Shown piece after piece: positions 35,350 through 45,343 of a DNA stretch of 64,000 nt. Every line of letters begins with the position of its first letter. The first letter of the stretch is position 1. Origin of the DNA: Candidatus Chlorohelix allophototropha (GTDB lineage Bacteria > Chloroflexota > Chloroflexia > Chloroheliales > Chloroheliaceae); the NCBI RefSeq assembly GCF_030389965.1, contig NZ_CP128400.1, forward strand, positions 1,612,001-1,676,000, in the 5' to 3' direction. The notes under the pieces are model-generated. The model was not told where the DNA came from. It saw nothing but the letters and a program-made list of their open reading frames with translations, and made no database searches. The position numbers and the translations under genes are program-made.

Positions 35350-35886
35350 ATGGAATACCGGGTCTTGTCCAGAGGTGAAATTGACCTGATGTACCGAATT
35401 GACCGCAGCGAAGTCGTCGAAGAAATTTACTACAATCAAGACGGCACGCTCGACTTAAAGCAAGAATTTTGCGATATGCCGGGTTTTGCTCCGGGCGAAC
35501 TGGACAAATTGGTGCGGCGCATCTACGCGCTCTACGATGAGGGCGGCACGGTATTAGGCGCGTTTGAGGGCAATACCATTGCAGGAATTGCTGCATTGGA
35601 GGTCAAGTTTAGAGGTAGCGACCGTGATACTATGAACTTGCTGGCGTTATTTGTGAGCAAGCCCTATCGCCGACAAGGGATTGGGCGCTGGTTGGTGGAA
35701 GGAATCGCCCAGAAAGCTTGGGACATGGGTGCAACAAAACTATACATCTCTGCTACCCCATCCCGCAATACGGTGCAATTTTATATGGGGATAGGCGCAC
35801 AACTTGCAAGTGAGATTGATCCTGAGTTATTTGAATTGGAACCGCTGGATATTCACCTTGAGTTGGATATTCGTGCGCCATGGTAG
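35350..35886 (+). CDS. GNAT-family N-acetyltransferase
   Basis: The 178-residue protein has the acetyl-CoA site LFVSKPYRRQGIGRWLVEGI (the RxxGxG/A motif) preceded by the core strands IAGIAALEVKF. ATKLYISATPSRNTVQFYMGIGAQ supplies the C-terminal half. The acceptor substrate is unknown. It starts 32 nt after hemW on the same strand. Confidence 0.9.
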   Translation: MEYRVLSRGEIDLMYRIDRSEVVEEIYYNQDGTLDLKQEFCDMPGFAPGELDKLVRRIYALYDEGGTVLGAFEGNTIAGIAALEVKFRGSDRDTMNLLALFVSKPYRRQGIGRWLVEGIAQKAWDMGATKLYISATPSRNTVQFYMGIGAQLASEIDPELFELEPLDIHLELDIRAPW

Positions 35887-35918
35887 GTTTCTTACACGGT
35901 AGCAACTAGAGGGTTGTG

Positions 35919-37952
35919 ATGTTGAAATATAGGTTTGGTGGCGTGATAGTAGCAATGCTGCTGGCGGTAATGCTGGCAAGCGCATTTGACCTTCCGACGG
36001 CGCAAGCAGCAGAAAACCGTGCCAGTGTACTATGGTATCAAGGCAGCGCCGTAGAATTTAGCGGTTGGAAACTAGACGGATTGCGACTTGATGGTGAGGC
36101 TTTGACACTCGACCCGATTCACAGTAAAAACGCCAACGATCCTTACGCGCCCGGCAGCTATAACGGCGGCAATTACTTTAACGGCGGCAGTTACTACTAT
36201 GGCGAAGGACTAGCCCCATACTATGGTTCGCCCGGTGGTTTTAACAGTGCAATTGCGAGTTGGAACGCCGATGCGCCACCCGGTTCATGGGTAATGGTGA
36301 GCTTGCGTGCGTTGGTGAATGGACGCTGGACAAAGTTTTACACGATGGGAGTGTGGGCTGCCGATAATGCTACTGTTCGTAGGCACAGTGTGGATGGGCA
36401 GAACGATGCAGATGGGCGGGTAGATACCGATACGCTATCGCTGAACTCGTCTGCCGTCGCTTTCCAGCTAAAAGTAACGCTATACAGCGCGAACCCAACT
36501 CTAGCATTACCCCATCTGTGGCATGTTTCGGTCAACACGTTGCGAAACGGCACAACTCCTGCTTTTAGCTCTGATAGAAAGGCGTGGGGCAAGGATTTGC
36601 CTGTGCCAGAGCGCAGCCAGATGATTTATCCTGATGGAGGAGAGGTATGGTGTAGCCCCACTTCGCTCTCGATGGTAATGGCTTTTCTGGATGGCAAATA
36701 CGGCTTAAGCGGTTTGACCCGCACTGTGCCACAAACCGCCGAGGCGACCTACGATTGGATTTACAAAGGTAACGGCAACTGGCCCTTTAACGTGGCGCAC
36801 GCTACCACTGGGCTAAACGGCGCACTAAACGGTGCGGTGATGCGCTATCAATCGCTGGTACAGGTAGAACGCTGGATTGAGCAGGGCATCCCCGTAATTG
36901 CCAGTGTGGCATATTCGCCCGGTCAATTGCCCGGTTCGCCTATTAGCGCTACTGACGGGCATTTGCTGGTAATTCGCGGTTTTGATACCAACGGCAACCC
37001 GATTGTGAATGACCCCGCCGGTGACCCGCGCAAGGGGCAGAGCGTGAGGATTGTGTACCCTCGCGCTGCTTTCGAGCGTGTTTGGCAGGATGGTTCGGGC
37101 GGGGCTGTTTACTTGCTCTATCCGCGCAACGGTTGGACAGACCCGCGCCAGTGGATTTCTCCCGATTATGTGGGAAGTCAGTACGCCTACCCTGAAATCG
37201 GTAAACTCTGGAGTGATGCCGATGCCGCCACTCTGAGCGGCAAGAGCGGACGTGGTTGGGTGTGGGGAACAGGACCCAGTACCCCTGCTATGTTGGAAAA
37301 CTATGATGAAGGGGTGAACGGATTACGGGTGGTGCAATATTTTGACAAAACCCGGATGGAGATTACCATCCCACAAGGCGACCGCAACTCGCTGTGGTTC
37401 GTGACTAACGGCTTACTGACAGAAGAACTGGTGTCGGGCAAGATGCAGGTGGGCAACGGGCGTTTTGAGAATCGCACTCCCGCCAATATTCCGGTAGCAG
37501 GCGACCCAGACAGCCCGCTTGCGCCCACTTATGCTACCTTTGAGAACCTTGCCACGCTGCCCGGTTTTGAACAGACGCGGAGAGCTACCAATCACACTGG
37601 GCAGCCGATTAGCGAAACCCTCGACAGGCAAGGGAATGTTACACAGGGTAGTTCTGGTGGGCTGAAATACGCTAACTATGACGCGAAATTGGGACACAAT
37701 ATCCCGGACGTGCTGTGGAGTTGGATGAATAACTCGGCGCGTAGTGGCATCGACAATTGGATTTTCGTGCTAGGCTATCCCATCAGTGAACCTTACTGGG
37801 TTCAAGTGAATATTGGGGGGAAACCGGTGCGAGTATTGGCGCAACTGTACGAGCGACGCGCCCTCACCTATAACCCGGCTAATCCAGCAGAGTGGCAGGT
37901 GGAAATGGGCAATATTGGGCAGCATTATTACCGCTGGCGTTACGGCGGATGA
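35919..37952 (+). CDS. Exported C39-like (papain-fold) peptidase-domain protein
   Basis: The 677-residue protein has a signal peptide (VIVAMLLAVMLASAF, cleavage near AQAAEN), a Gly/Tyr/Asn-rich stretch (about 75-115), and beta-rich domains. A peptidase C39-type domain (about 225-405) has the putative nucleophile in GGEVWCSPTSLSMV and the His/Asp side in ATDGHLLVIRGFD and IVNDPAG. The C-terminus contains VLGYPISEPYW and LYERRALTYNPANP, related to the repeats at the end of the amidase at 3.9-6.1 kb. It is probably a cell-surface cysteine peptidase or amidase; the substrate is unknown. AGAGGG sits 5 nt before the ATG; a GTG one codon earlier is possible. Confidence 0.85.
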   Translation: MLKYRFGGVIVAMLLAVMLASAFDLPTAQAAENRASVLWYQGSAVEFSGWKLDGLRLDGEALTLDPIHSKNANDPYAPGSYNGGNYFNGGSYYYGEGLAPYYGSPGGFNSAIASWNADAPPGSWVMVSLRALVNGRWTKFYTMGVWAADNATVRRHSVDGQNDADGRVDTDTLSLNSSAVAFQLKVTLYSANPTLALPHLWHVSVNTLRNGTTPAFSSDRKAWGKDLPVPERSQMIYPDGGEVWCSPTSLSMVMAFLDGKYGLSGLTRTVPQTAEATYDWIYKGNGNWPFNVAHATTGLNGALNGAVMRYQSLVQVERWIEQGIPVIASVAYSPGQLPGSPISATDGHLLVIRGFDTNGNPIVNDPAGDPRKGQSVRIVYPRAAFERVWQDGSGGAVYLLYPRNGWTDPRQWISPDYVGSQYAYPEIGKLWSDADAATLSGKSGRGWVWGTGPSTPAMLENYDEGVNGLRVVQYFDKTRMEITIPQGDRNSLWFVTNGLLTEELVSGKMQVGNGRFENRTPANIPVAGDPDSPLAPTYATFENLATLPGFEQTRRATNHTGQPISETLDRQGNVTQGSSGGLKYANYDAKLGHNIPDVLWSWMNNSARSGIDNWIFVLGYPISEPYWVQVNIGGKPVRVLAQLYERRALTYNPANPAEWQVEMGNIGQHYYRWRYGG

Positions 37953-37968
37953 GCAAGCCTTACGTTTG

Positions 37969-37977
37969 TGGTATAAT
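37969..37977 (+). promoter_or_regulatory. Extended -10 promoter for mreB
   Basis: TGGTATAAT is a perfect extended -10, 53 nt upstream of the mreB ATG. Confidence 0.55.
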
Positions 37978-38030
37978 TTTTAAGGTTAAACTAGTATAAA
38001 TTATAAATTTAAGGAATATAATTACTCCTA

Positions 38031-39041
38031 ATGTGGACTTCTACCAAAATCGGAATTGACCTCGGTACCGCAAATGTACTGGTGTATGTAAAAGGCAAAG
38101 GCATCGTGTTGAGCGAGCCAAGCGTGGTGGCAATTTCAACCAAAGATAATCGTGTATTACAAGTAGGCATGGCTGCCTATGAAATGATGGGGCGTACCCC
38201 TGAAACGGTCGAAGTCATTCGCCCTATGCAAAACGGCGTAATCGCTGACTACGTTGTAACCGAGGCGATGCTGAAGCATTTTATCAGTCGCGCAACTGGA
38301 CGGTTCGCGGTAGTGAAGCCCGATGTAATGATCTGTATCCCCGCCGGGGTTACCAACGTAGAGATGCGCGCGGTTCATGATGCCGCGATTCAAGCGGGTG
38401 CAAAACGCGCTTGGCTTATCCGCGAGCCTTTGGCGGCGGCAATCGGCGCTCAAATCCCTATCGCCGAGCCAACCGGCAACATGGTAATTGATATAGGTGG
38501 TGGTACAACCGAAGTAGCGGTTATCTCCCTCTACGGTATCGTTACCAGCAATAGCATCCGGGTTGGTGGTAACAAAATGGATGATTCGATTGCCAGCTAC
38601 ATCAAGCGCAAGTATAACCTGATGATCGGTGAGCGTACCGCTGAAGAAATCAAAATCCGCATCGGTAGCGCCATCCCGATGGAAGAAGAACTCTCAATGG
38701 AAGTGCGTGGGCGCGATCAGGTGAGCGGTTTGCCGCGTACCGTCATTGTACGCAGCAATGAAATAACTGAAGCGTTGGCAGACCCGCTCGAATCCATTAT
38801 TGGGGCGGTGCGAACGGTGCTGGAAGATACTCCACCCGAACTCGCCAGCGACATTATAGATCGTGGTATGGTCATGACGGGGGGCAGTAGCCAATTGCGC
38901 AATATCAGCCAGTTATTGGCAGACGTAACGGGCGTTCCATGCTATGTGGCGGATAACCCGATGAACTGTGTAGCCATCGGTACGGGCGTAGCATTGGAAT
39001 ACATCGACCTCTTGCGCGACTCACTCAGTGGGGATTTTTAA
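38031..39041 (+). CDS. mreB: Rod-shape determining protein MreB
   Basis: MreB is a bacterial actin that forms filaments under the membrane and positions cell-wall synthesis. The 336-residue protein has the phosphate-1 loop [26 protein letters not shown], the conserved [14 protein letters not shown], phosphate-2 [15 protein letters not shown], and the adenosine motif [11 protein letters not shown]. No mreC or mreD gene follows; a terminator-like hairpin comes directly after. Confidence 0.95.
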   Translation: MWTSTKIGIDLGTANVLVYVKGKGIVLSEPSVVAISTKDNRVLQVGMAAYEMMGRTPETVEVIRPMQNGVIADYVVTEAMLKHFISRATGRFAVVKPDVMICIPAGVTNVEMRAVHDAAIQAGAKRAWLIREPLAAAIGAQIPIAEPTGNMVIDIGGGTTEVAVISLYGIVTSNSIRVGGNKMDDSIASYIKRKYNLMIGERTAEEIKIRIGSAIPMEEELSMEVRGRDQVSGLPRTVIVRSNEITEALADPLESIIGAVRTVLEDTPPELASDIIDRGMVMTGGSSQLRNISQLLADVTGVPCYVADNPMNCVAIGTGVALEYIDLLRDSLSGDF

Positions 39042-39063
39042 CCAGAAAAGCATTTAATATAAA

Positions 39064-39095
39064 CAGGGTGTGGAATAACCACGCCCTGTATTTAT
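39064..39095 (+). terminator. Terminator after mreB
   Basis: CAGGGTGTGG and CCACGCCCTG form a 10-bp stem (one G-U pair) around AATAA, followed by a T-rich tail (TATTTATTT). It is placed 22 nt after the mreB stop and would also block antisense reading into the histidine kinase gene. Confidence 0.75.
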
Positions 39096-39157
39096 TTCCA
39101 AGTGTCGTATTTTTCGTTTCTCTGCCTTACGTTGTTGAGAGTTCGGTGTAAGCACCC

Positions 39158-42100
39158 CTAAAAGTTTCCAGATTTTTCCGCTGACAGTTTGTCTAGTACT
39201 CTTTGTAAATCTGCCATATGATACGGCTTGGGTAGCACTGCTTTGAAGCCAAAATGCATATAATTACTCATTATTGGGTCATTGGAGTAGCCGCTACACA
39301 CCACCCCTGTGACCTGTGGATCTAGTTCTAACAGCTTTTTCATAGTTTGTTTGCCACCCATTCCGCCCGGAATCGTTAGATCGAGCAGCACCACATCGAA
39401 AGGCTGACCAGCTTCGAATGCGGTACTGTAAAGTTGGTAGGCTACCTCTCCTTCTTCGGCTACTGCCACCGTGTGCCCTAGTCTCTGCAAATATTGTTTC
39501 ACCAAATTTCTCAAGAGTTGCTCATCATCCATGATTAATATTTTCATAGGGGTAACTGCTTGCGTAAGTCTTGAAACCGCCGCGATGTGACTCCGCACAG
39601 CAGAATCCGCTTGTTGATTGGTGGCAGGCAGATAAATGGTAAAGGTTGTACCCTTACCTACCACGCTTTCTACCTCAATATGTCCATTATGTTGTCGGAT
39701 AATGGAATGGCAAACCGCCAGCCCCAATCCGCTACCGGCTTTCTTGGTGGTAAAGTAAGGGTCAAATATCTTTAACAGATTTTCATGAGGGATACCCGCT
39801 CCCCCATCCCGGAAGCTAAGCTGTACATAGAGTCCTGCCCCTAATTCCGGTAACGTGTCCGCTCCAAGCCTCAAATTCTGGGCTGAGATGTTAATGATAC
39901 CGCCTTGCGGCATTGCCTGAATTGAATTCAACACCAAGTTTTGAAAAACCTGCCCTAATTGCCCGGCATCCGCCTCTATCGCGAACAGGTCTCGTGGCAG
40001 GTCAAACACCGCCTTTACGTTGGTACCGTGCAGAATGAAACTGGAAGATTCTTCAATTATTTGCGGAAGGGTAATGATTTGCTTAACCGGGTGACCGCCC
40101 TTAGAAAAGGTCAAAAGCTGGATGGTTAGTTCGCGCGCGCGCTGAGTGGCGATTTGAGCCTGCTCAATAAAATCTTTGAGTTCTGCAATTTGTACCGATT
40201 CGCTATTTTCAAGATAATATTTACTGAGGTCTAAGTACCCGGTTATGCCAGTGAGCAAATTGTTAAAATCGTGTGCCAAACCGCCCGCAAATACCCCCAA
40301 CGATTCCAGCTTTGACGTTTTCTGTACTTCTTGTTCCAACTTTAGCTGTTCTGTAACATCCCGGAAGACCAACACTGCCCCAATAATATTACTACTATGG
40401 TCTCGAATGGGGGCACAGCTATCCATAATGAGGCGCTCAACCCCATCACTGGCTACCAGCAAGGTATTATTTTGCAGCAATATTACATGTCCGCTATTAA
40501 GAGTTTCCCAGAGCGGGCTTTGGCGAGGTTGGTGGGTTTCTTTGTCCCAAAGGCTAAAGACCATATCAAGCGGTTGTCCGATTGCTTCGGTGTGGCGCCA
40601 ACCGGTCAACTCTTCCGCTACCCGGTTGAGGAGCGTAATATTGCCTTTCAGGTCGGTAGTGATTACCGCATCCCCGATAGAACGCAGGGTCACGGAAAGT
40701 CGTTCTTTTTCATCCGCCAGGGATTGCTCGATTCGCTTGAGGTCGGTAATATCCTGACTTAAAATTAAGCCACTGAGTATATTCCCCTGTTCATCCTTGA
40801 TAGGTACTGCCTTGACTAGAAATGCCCGCTCGTTAAAGGAAGTCTCGAAGGTGCTTTCAATTCCAGCAAGGGCAGCCCGGTAATAGGGCAAAAGTGCGTC
40901 CACCGATTCGGGCGGCAACACTTCGTGGAGGGTTTTACCTTCCAAATCCTTAGTGACAAAGCTGTCCCGTTCCAAAGCATCGCCTTCTACCACCAAGAAA
41001 CGCAAATCACCATCAAAAACCATTACGGCGCTATCTGGCAGGTTATGCGCCAGCAAGCGGTAACTGGCTTCGCTCTGTCGCAACGCCTTTTCCGCTCGCA
41101 CCCGCTCTGTAATATCTATTGCTACTCCGCCTATTAGCGCCGAATCACCAAGTGGGAATTTATTTGTCAGCACATACCCTATGGAACCATCCCACCGCAC
41201 ATAACTCTCTTCCACTTCGAGCGTTTCATTGTTTTCAAATACTTTCAGGTTGTCTAGCTGGTATTGTTCTGCCATTTCTTTAGGAAATATATCAAAGGCG
41301 GTCTTGCCAATGATTTGTTCCTTTTCCCGCCCGATCAGGCGTGCGAAAGATTTGTTTATGTAGCGAACCCCCCCCGCAGCATCCAGCATCCAGGAGAGCG
41401 TTGGGGAATTGTCCATAAAAGCCTGGAACCGCGCTTCGCTCCGATACAGGGCAGTTTCCAGCCGCTTGCGTTCGGTTATATCGCGGGTGATACCCAGTAT
41501 TCCCTTGAAAGTACCAGCAGAATCAAACATCAGGCTGGTTGATACCTCAGTCCAGACGGTGCTGCCATCCTTGCAAGGTTGTTCCACCTGATGTATTCTC
41601 CGCCGAAGCTTACCTGCTTGGGCATCCTGAAAAAGACTGACCATGCTCTGCCGCATCACCTCGGCAGATTTAGGGGTCACAGCTTCTTCAATAGTTTGGT
41701 GCATAACCTCTTCTGGAGTATAACCTCGAAGATATAGCACTGACGGGCTGACATAGGTAAATTGCCTTTCTATATTCATCGTCCATATCACATCACTAGA
41801 ATTTTCCGCGACAAGCCGGAAGCGTTCCTCACTCTTCTGCAAAGCAATTTCAGCCTGTTTACGGGCTGTTATATCGTGGGAAATGACAGAAGTGCCGATA
41901 ATGTTTCCGTAGATATCCTTCACCGGCGAAAGGGTCAATGAAACATCAATTTCAGTGCCGTCTTTGCGGAGACACACCGTCTCATAACTGCTAACACGTT
42001 CGCCCCGCCGGAGAGCTTCTACTAGCGAGGACATTTCAGCGTGATGCCCCGGAAGCTCCAGTAGATTGATAGAACAACCAATCATTTCCTCAGCGGTATA

Positions 42101-43336
42101 GCCATACATTTTGGTTGCGCCGACATTCCAAGTTTGAATTATCCCCTCCAGCGTCTTGCTAATGATTGCATCCTCGGAATATTCCACGATGGCAGCCAAC
42201 TGCGCCTGCGCTGTAGTAGCTTTTCTAAGTTCGGTAATATCCTGAAGTTGGCTTAGTACGAAGTTTTCCCCGTTCAGTTCTATTAGCTCGAAGTAACCCA
42301 GCAAGTGCAGCACATCCCCGTCCCGTCGTTTCAAGGACATCTCCACCCCATGCAGATAACCCTCTTTACGGACTAATGCTTGCCACTGCTTTCTGATGTC
42401 AGAGGCATTCAGCGAATCAAGCTCAAACGAAGTGCGCCCGATTGCTTCCTCTTTGGTATAGCCGAAAAGCTTCAGGGCGTAATCATTGACCTCCAGAATA
42501 CGTCCTTCGCTCGTAGAAATAAAAGATGCTATCGGACCGGACTGGAATATTTTGGAGAATTTTGCCTCGCTCTTTATGAGTTCGGTAATATTCTGAAAAA
42601 CCAACGCTACCCTACTGATATTACCTTGCTCGTCTTGAACAGGTACGGTATTCATTTTGACGAATAATTTGCGCCCATCCCTTGCCACCAAGGTCAAAGG
42701 CTCGTCCTGTTTTGAAAACAGCCCATTGGTAATAGCCGATATAGTTAAAGCTTCCGCCGGAAGTCCCCTACTCTCGTATTGTAACCTTACAACTTCGCCT
42801 AAATGTTTGCCCAGCACGTCCGCTTGTTTCCAACCGATTAGACCTTCAGCAGTCGGATTTATGAAAGTGATAGCTCCTGCCATATCAACGGCAATCAACC
42901 CCTCGCCAAGGTTCTTTACAGTGATAGTGAGCCATTCATCCAGCTTTTTCACTTTGTGATCCATCTGGCTTTTGTGAAGCGCTAGTTCGATTGCAACTTT
43001 TAACTCTCGATCATCGAAAGGCTTCAATATATAGGCATACGGTAGGGTGATTTTGGCGCGTTCCAACGTAGCATCGTCTGAATAAGCAGTGAGATAGATT
43101 ACCGGAATATCGTAAATAGCATGAATCTGGGAAGCGGTTTCAACCCCATCCATTTTACCTTTCAGGATAATATCCATCAGTACCAAGTCTGGGCGGTTCT
43201 TAGTTACACTTTTAACCGCTTCTTCGCCCGAAGAAACCATAGCCAATACGCTGTAGTCAAGCGCCATAAGGGTTCTTTTAATACTTGCCGCTACGATTTC
43301 CTCATCTTCAACCACCAGAATTTGTGCTTTAGCCAT
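39158..43336 (-). CDS. Multi-PAS hybrid histidine kinase with N- and C-terminal receiver domains
   Basis: The 1392-residue soluble protein starts with a complete receiver domain (Asp55 in LVLMDII, Lys105 in AYILKPF). About seven PAS/PAC units follow, with signatures such as GWKQADVLGK, GYTKEEAIGR and GYTAEEMIG. A HisKA domain has phosphoacceptor His1022 in GGLAHDFNNLL, and a HATPase domain has FQNLVLNSIQAM, DGGAGIP and GSGLGLAVCHS. A C-terminal receiver has its Asp in VVLLDLTIPG. No membrane helix is seen, so it senses an internal signal. It starts 4 nt after the HisKA_2 kinase gene and belongs to the Kai operon. It is probably an input or output kinase of the KaiBC system. Confidence 0.93.
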   Translation of the reverse strand: MAKAQILVVEDEEIVAASIKRTLMALDYSVLAMVSSGEEAVKSVTKNRPDLVLMDIILKGKMDGVETASQIHAIYDIPVIYLTAYSDDATLERAKITLPYAYILKPFDDRELKVAIELALHKSQMDHKVKKLDEWLTITVKNLGEGLIAVDMAGAITFINPTAEGLIGWKQADVLGKHLGEVVRLQYESRGLPAEALTISAITNGLFSKQDEPLTLVARDGRKLFVKMNTVPVQDEQGNISRVALVFQNITELIKSEAKFSKIFQSGPIASFISTSEGRILEVNDYALKLFGYTKEEAIGRTSFELDSLNASDIRKQWQALVRKEGYLHGVEMSLKRRDGDVLHLLGYFELIELNGENFVLSQLQDITELRKATTAQAQLAAIVEYSEDAIISKTLEGIIQTWNVGATKMYGYTAEEMIGCSINLLELPGHHAEMSSLVEALRRGERVSSYETVCLRKDGTEIDVSLTLSPVKDIYGNIIGTSVISHDITARKQAEIALQKSEERFRLVAENSSDVIWTMNIERQFTYVSPSVLYLRGYTPEEVMHQTIEEAVTPKSAEVMRQSMVSLFQDAQAGKLRRRIHQVEQPCKDGSTVWTEVSTSLMFDSAGTFKGILGITRDITERKRLETALYRSEARFQAFMDNSPTLSWMLDAAGGVRYINKSFARLIGREKEQIIGKTAFDIFPKEMAEQYQLDNLKVFENNETLEVEESYVRWDGSIGYVLTNKFPLGDSALIGGVAIDITERVRAEKALRQSEASYRLLAHNLPDSAVMVFDGDLRFLVVEGDALERDSFVTKDLEGKTLHEVLPPESVDALLPYYRAALAGIESTFETSFNERAFLVKAVPIKDEQGNILSGLILSQDITDLKRIEQSLADEKERLSVTLRSIGDAVITTDLKGNITLLNRVAEELTGWRHTEAIGQPLDMVFSLWDKETHQPRQSPLWETLNSGHVILLQNNTLLVASDGVERLIMDSCAPIRDHSSNIIGAVLVFRDVTEQLKLEQEVQKTSKLESLGVFAGGLAHDFNNLLTGITGYLDLSKYYLENSESVQIAELKDFIEQAQIATQRARELTIQLLTFSKGGHPVKQIITLPQIIEESSSFILHGTNVKAVFDLPRDLFAIEADAGQLGQVFQNLVLNSIQAMPQGGIINISAQNLRLGADTLPELGAGLYVQLSFRDGGAGIPHENLLKIFDPYFTTKKAGSGLGLAVCHSIIRQHNGHIEVESVVGKGTTFTIYLPATNQQADSAVRSHIAAVSRLTQAVTPMKILIMDDEQLLRNLVKQYLQRLGHTVAVAEEGEVAYQLYSTAFEAGQPFDVVLLDLTIPGGMGGKQTMKKLLELDPQVTGVVCSGYSNDPIMSNYMHFGFKAVLPKPYHMADLQRVLDKLSAEKSGNF

Positions 43337-43340
43337 AGCA

Positions 43341-44498
43341 TTACACCCTCTCCCGGTATCTTAGTTCCCGGAACTTGATTATGAAAGTAGTCCCGTGCTC
43401 TTTCAATAATTCCAGCGTTCCATCCAATTGTCTGGTTAGCATAGCTACCAACTGCATGCCAAGCGTTTCTGTATTGTGAGGATCTAAATTCTCAGGGAGA
43501 CCAACTCCATCATCGCTTATTCGCAGGCAAAACATAGCTGTCGCATCTCTTGAAAGCTCAATCTTGACGATACCATTGCGGTTGTCCGGAAAGGCGTGTT
43601 TAAAGGCATTATATAAAAGCTCATTTATAATAAGACCGCATGGGATAGCCGTATCCATATTGAGCAAAACCCCTTCGATTTTTACATCTAAAAATACTTT
43701 TTTGGGATCAAAGCTCAGTGAATGATGCAGATTAGTAATTAAGCTCTGGATATAGTTTTCCATATCAACCCTTGAAAAGCTTTCTGCTTGGTAGAGCTTT
43801 TGATGTACCAGCGCCATACTCTGCACCCGGTTCTGGGTTTCAATAAATAAGTCAGCAATCTCTGGGTCTTTTATATTAGCCGCCTGAAGTTTCAGCAAGC
43901 TATAAACCACCTGCAAGTTATTTTTGACGCGATGGTGCAACTCTTTGAGCAAGGTCTCTTTCTCTACAAGGTTCGCCCTTATTTGACTCTCTGCCTGTTT
44001 TTGCGCGGTCAAATCCGTTGCCACTAGGCAAATTACGGGAAGCACGTCAACTTGCATAGGGCTAAAAGCTAGATCGAAAGGCGCCTGCTTGCCAGTAACC
44101 GTGCTGAGATTCATTTCATACCGAAAGTTTGCTATACTACCCTTCTCCAGCGCCCCCTCAAGAAAAGGCTTGTCTTCAATGGCAACAAACTGTTGTAAAT
44201 ATGAGCCGATAATCTGCTCTATCGGCAGTTCCATAAGTTCGGCGAAGCGCTGGTTGCAATAAAGGATAATACCGGATAGATTCAAAGTAACAGCACCCTG
44301 CGACATTTGTTCCACAAAGAGACGATAGGGGAAATCTGCCCCTTTTATGGTAAAAATCTCGTAAGTTCCATTTGGGTCTTCCATAACCAGTGCGTCAACT
44401 TCGTGCCGCCGAATAGCATCAAGGGTTTCCCTCGCTTCCGCCAGTTGCTCCCGTAACGACTCTACTTCCTCAAGTAACGTTTTTAGCTGATCACTCAT
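43341..44498 (-). CDS. PAS-HisKA_2 sensor histidine kinase in the Kai operon
   Basis: The 385-residue soluble kinase has an N-terminal coiled coil (about 1-30), a PAS domain (about 55-165) and a HisKA_2 dimerisation domain with KELHHRVKNNLQVVYSLL as the phosphoacceptor region. A HATPase domain follows (LIINELLYNAFKHAF, ISDDGVGLPE, LGMQLVAML). HisKA_2 kinases of this sort are repeatedly found next to non-cyanobacterial kaiBC genes. Here the gene starts 13 nt after the second kaiB. It is probably signalling-coupled to KaiBC; no cognate response regulator gene is adjacent. Confidence 0.93.
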   Translation of the reverse strand: MSDQLKTLLEEVESLREQLAEARETLDAIRRHEVDALVMEDPNGTYEIFTIKGADFPYRLFVEQMSQGAVTLNLSGIILYCNQRFAELMELPIEQIIGSYLQQFVAIEDKPFLEGALEKGSIANFRYEMNLSTVTGKQAPFDLAFSPMQVDVLPVICLVATDLTAQKQAESQIRANLVEKETLLKELHHRVKNNLQVVYSLLKLQAANIKDPEIADLFIETQNRVQSMALVHQKLYQAESFSRVDMENYIQSLITNLHHSLSFDPKKVFLDVKIEGVLLNMDTAIPCGLIINELLYNAFKHAFPDNRNGIVKIELSRDATAMFCLRISDDGVGLPENLDPHNTETLGMQLVAMLTRQLDGTLELLKEHGTTFIIKFRELRYRERV

Positions 44499-44511
44499 AC
44501 CTTACCTGAAT

Positions 44512-44883
44512 TCATTTTTGGGGCTTGTTGCCCGGGTTTTCCATCTGCAAGCCCAAGCCTGCTACTACTCGTTCCACATCAGATAAATTGCCTACCACTT
44601 TTCTCAAGGGAAGCGGGAGTTGCTTTATGAGAGTGGGCACTGCCACGATTTGGGCTTCTTTGGCTTTCTCCGGTTGCTGGTAAATATCAATCACTTCCAA
44701 TTTGTACCGCCCTTGAAGATGCTCTTCACAGATTCTCTGGATGTTCTGGATAGCTTGAGCAGATTTAGGAGTGGTTCCGGTTACGAATAATCTCAGGATG
44801 TAATGCTCAGAATTCACCTGTTCCAGCGCTTTTTCAAAAGCATCGAGGGTACTATCGGTATCCTCATTCTCTGAATCTTTCAT
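44512..44883 (-). CDS. kaiB: KaiB-domain protein 2
   Basis: KaiB binds the KaiC hexamer and, in cyanobacteria, resets its phosphorylation. The 123-residue product has an acidic N-terminal extension of about 30 residues and then the thioredoxin-like KaiB core: [53 protein letters not shown] and [14 protein letters not shown]. It differs clearly from the neighbouring KaiB (TGTTPKSA for [13 protein letters not shown] for KPQLA). It overlaps the upstream kaiB by 4 bp as ATGA, so the two are translationally coupled. Confidence 0.9.
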   Translation of the reverse strand: MKDSENEDTDSTLDAFEKALEQVNSEHYILRLFVTGTTPKSAQAIQNIQRICEEHLQGRYKLEVIDIYQQPEKAKEAQIVAVPTLIKQLPLPLRKVVGNLSDVERVVAGLGLQMENPGNKPQK

Positions 44884-45215
44884 ATATCACCCACTGCCTT
44901 TTGATGGTTAGCTACCCCAATTTGAATCAGGTTTAGCCCTACCAGAACCCGCTCTGTATTGGAGAGATCGCCAATTATTTTACGCACCGGTTCAGGCAGT
45001 TTGCGTACAAGGGTGGGGGTTGCTACAATCTGATCTCCGCTGGCAAGTTGCGGCTTTTCCAACAGGTCGATTATTTCTATTTGGTACTCCCCCTCTAAAT
45101 ATTCTTCGCAAATCTTCTTTAGGTTGGCAAAGGCGATTAACGATTTAGGAGTTTGTCCCGCGACATATAGCCGCAACTCCCATTTAGCTTTCCCCAATTC
45201 GTTAGCGTCATCCAT
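44880..45215 (-). CDS. kaiB: KaiB-domain protein 1
   Basis: The 111-residue protein is the closer match to canonical Kai[55 protein letters not shown] and [12 protein letters not shown]. KaiB can switch between two folds and competes with signalling kinases for KaiC. GAGGAG lies about 7 nt before the ATG. It is 128 nt downstream of kaiC, and its stop overlaps the second kaiB. Confidence 0.94.
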   Translation of the reverse strand: MDDANELGKAKWELRLYVAGQTPKSLIAFANLKKICEEYLEGEYQIEIIDLLEKPQLASGDQIVATPTLVRKLPEPVRKIIGDLSNTERVLVGLNLIQIGVANHQKAVGDI

Positions 45216-45343
45216 TTTCCTACTCCTCTACATTTTGACCTGATTTGAAAGCGTTTTTGGAGGGTGAAATTGCTGTTTTAACCTGATCGCTTATCAAAAA
45301 TGATTGCAAAAACGCCAGAAATCGAATTATGAAAGACTCTCGC

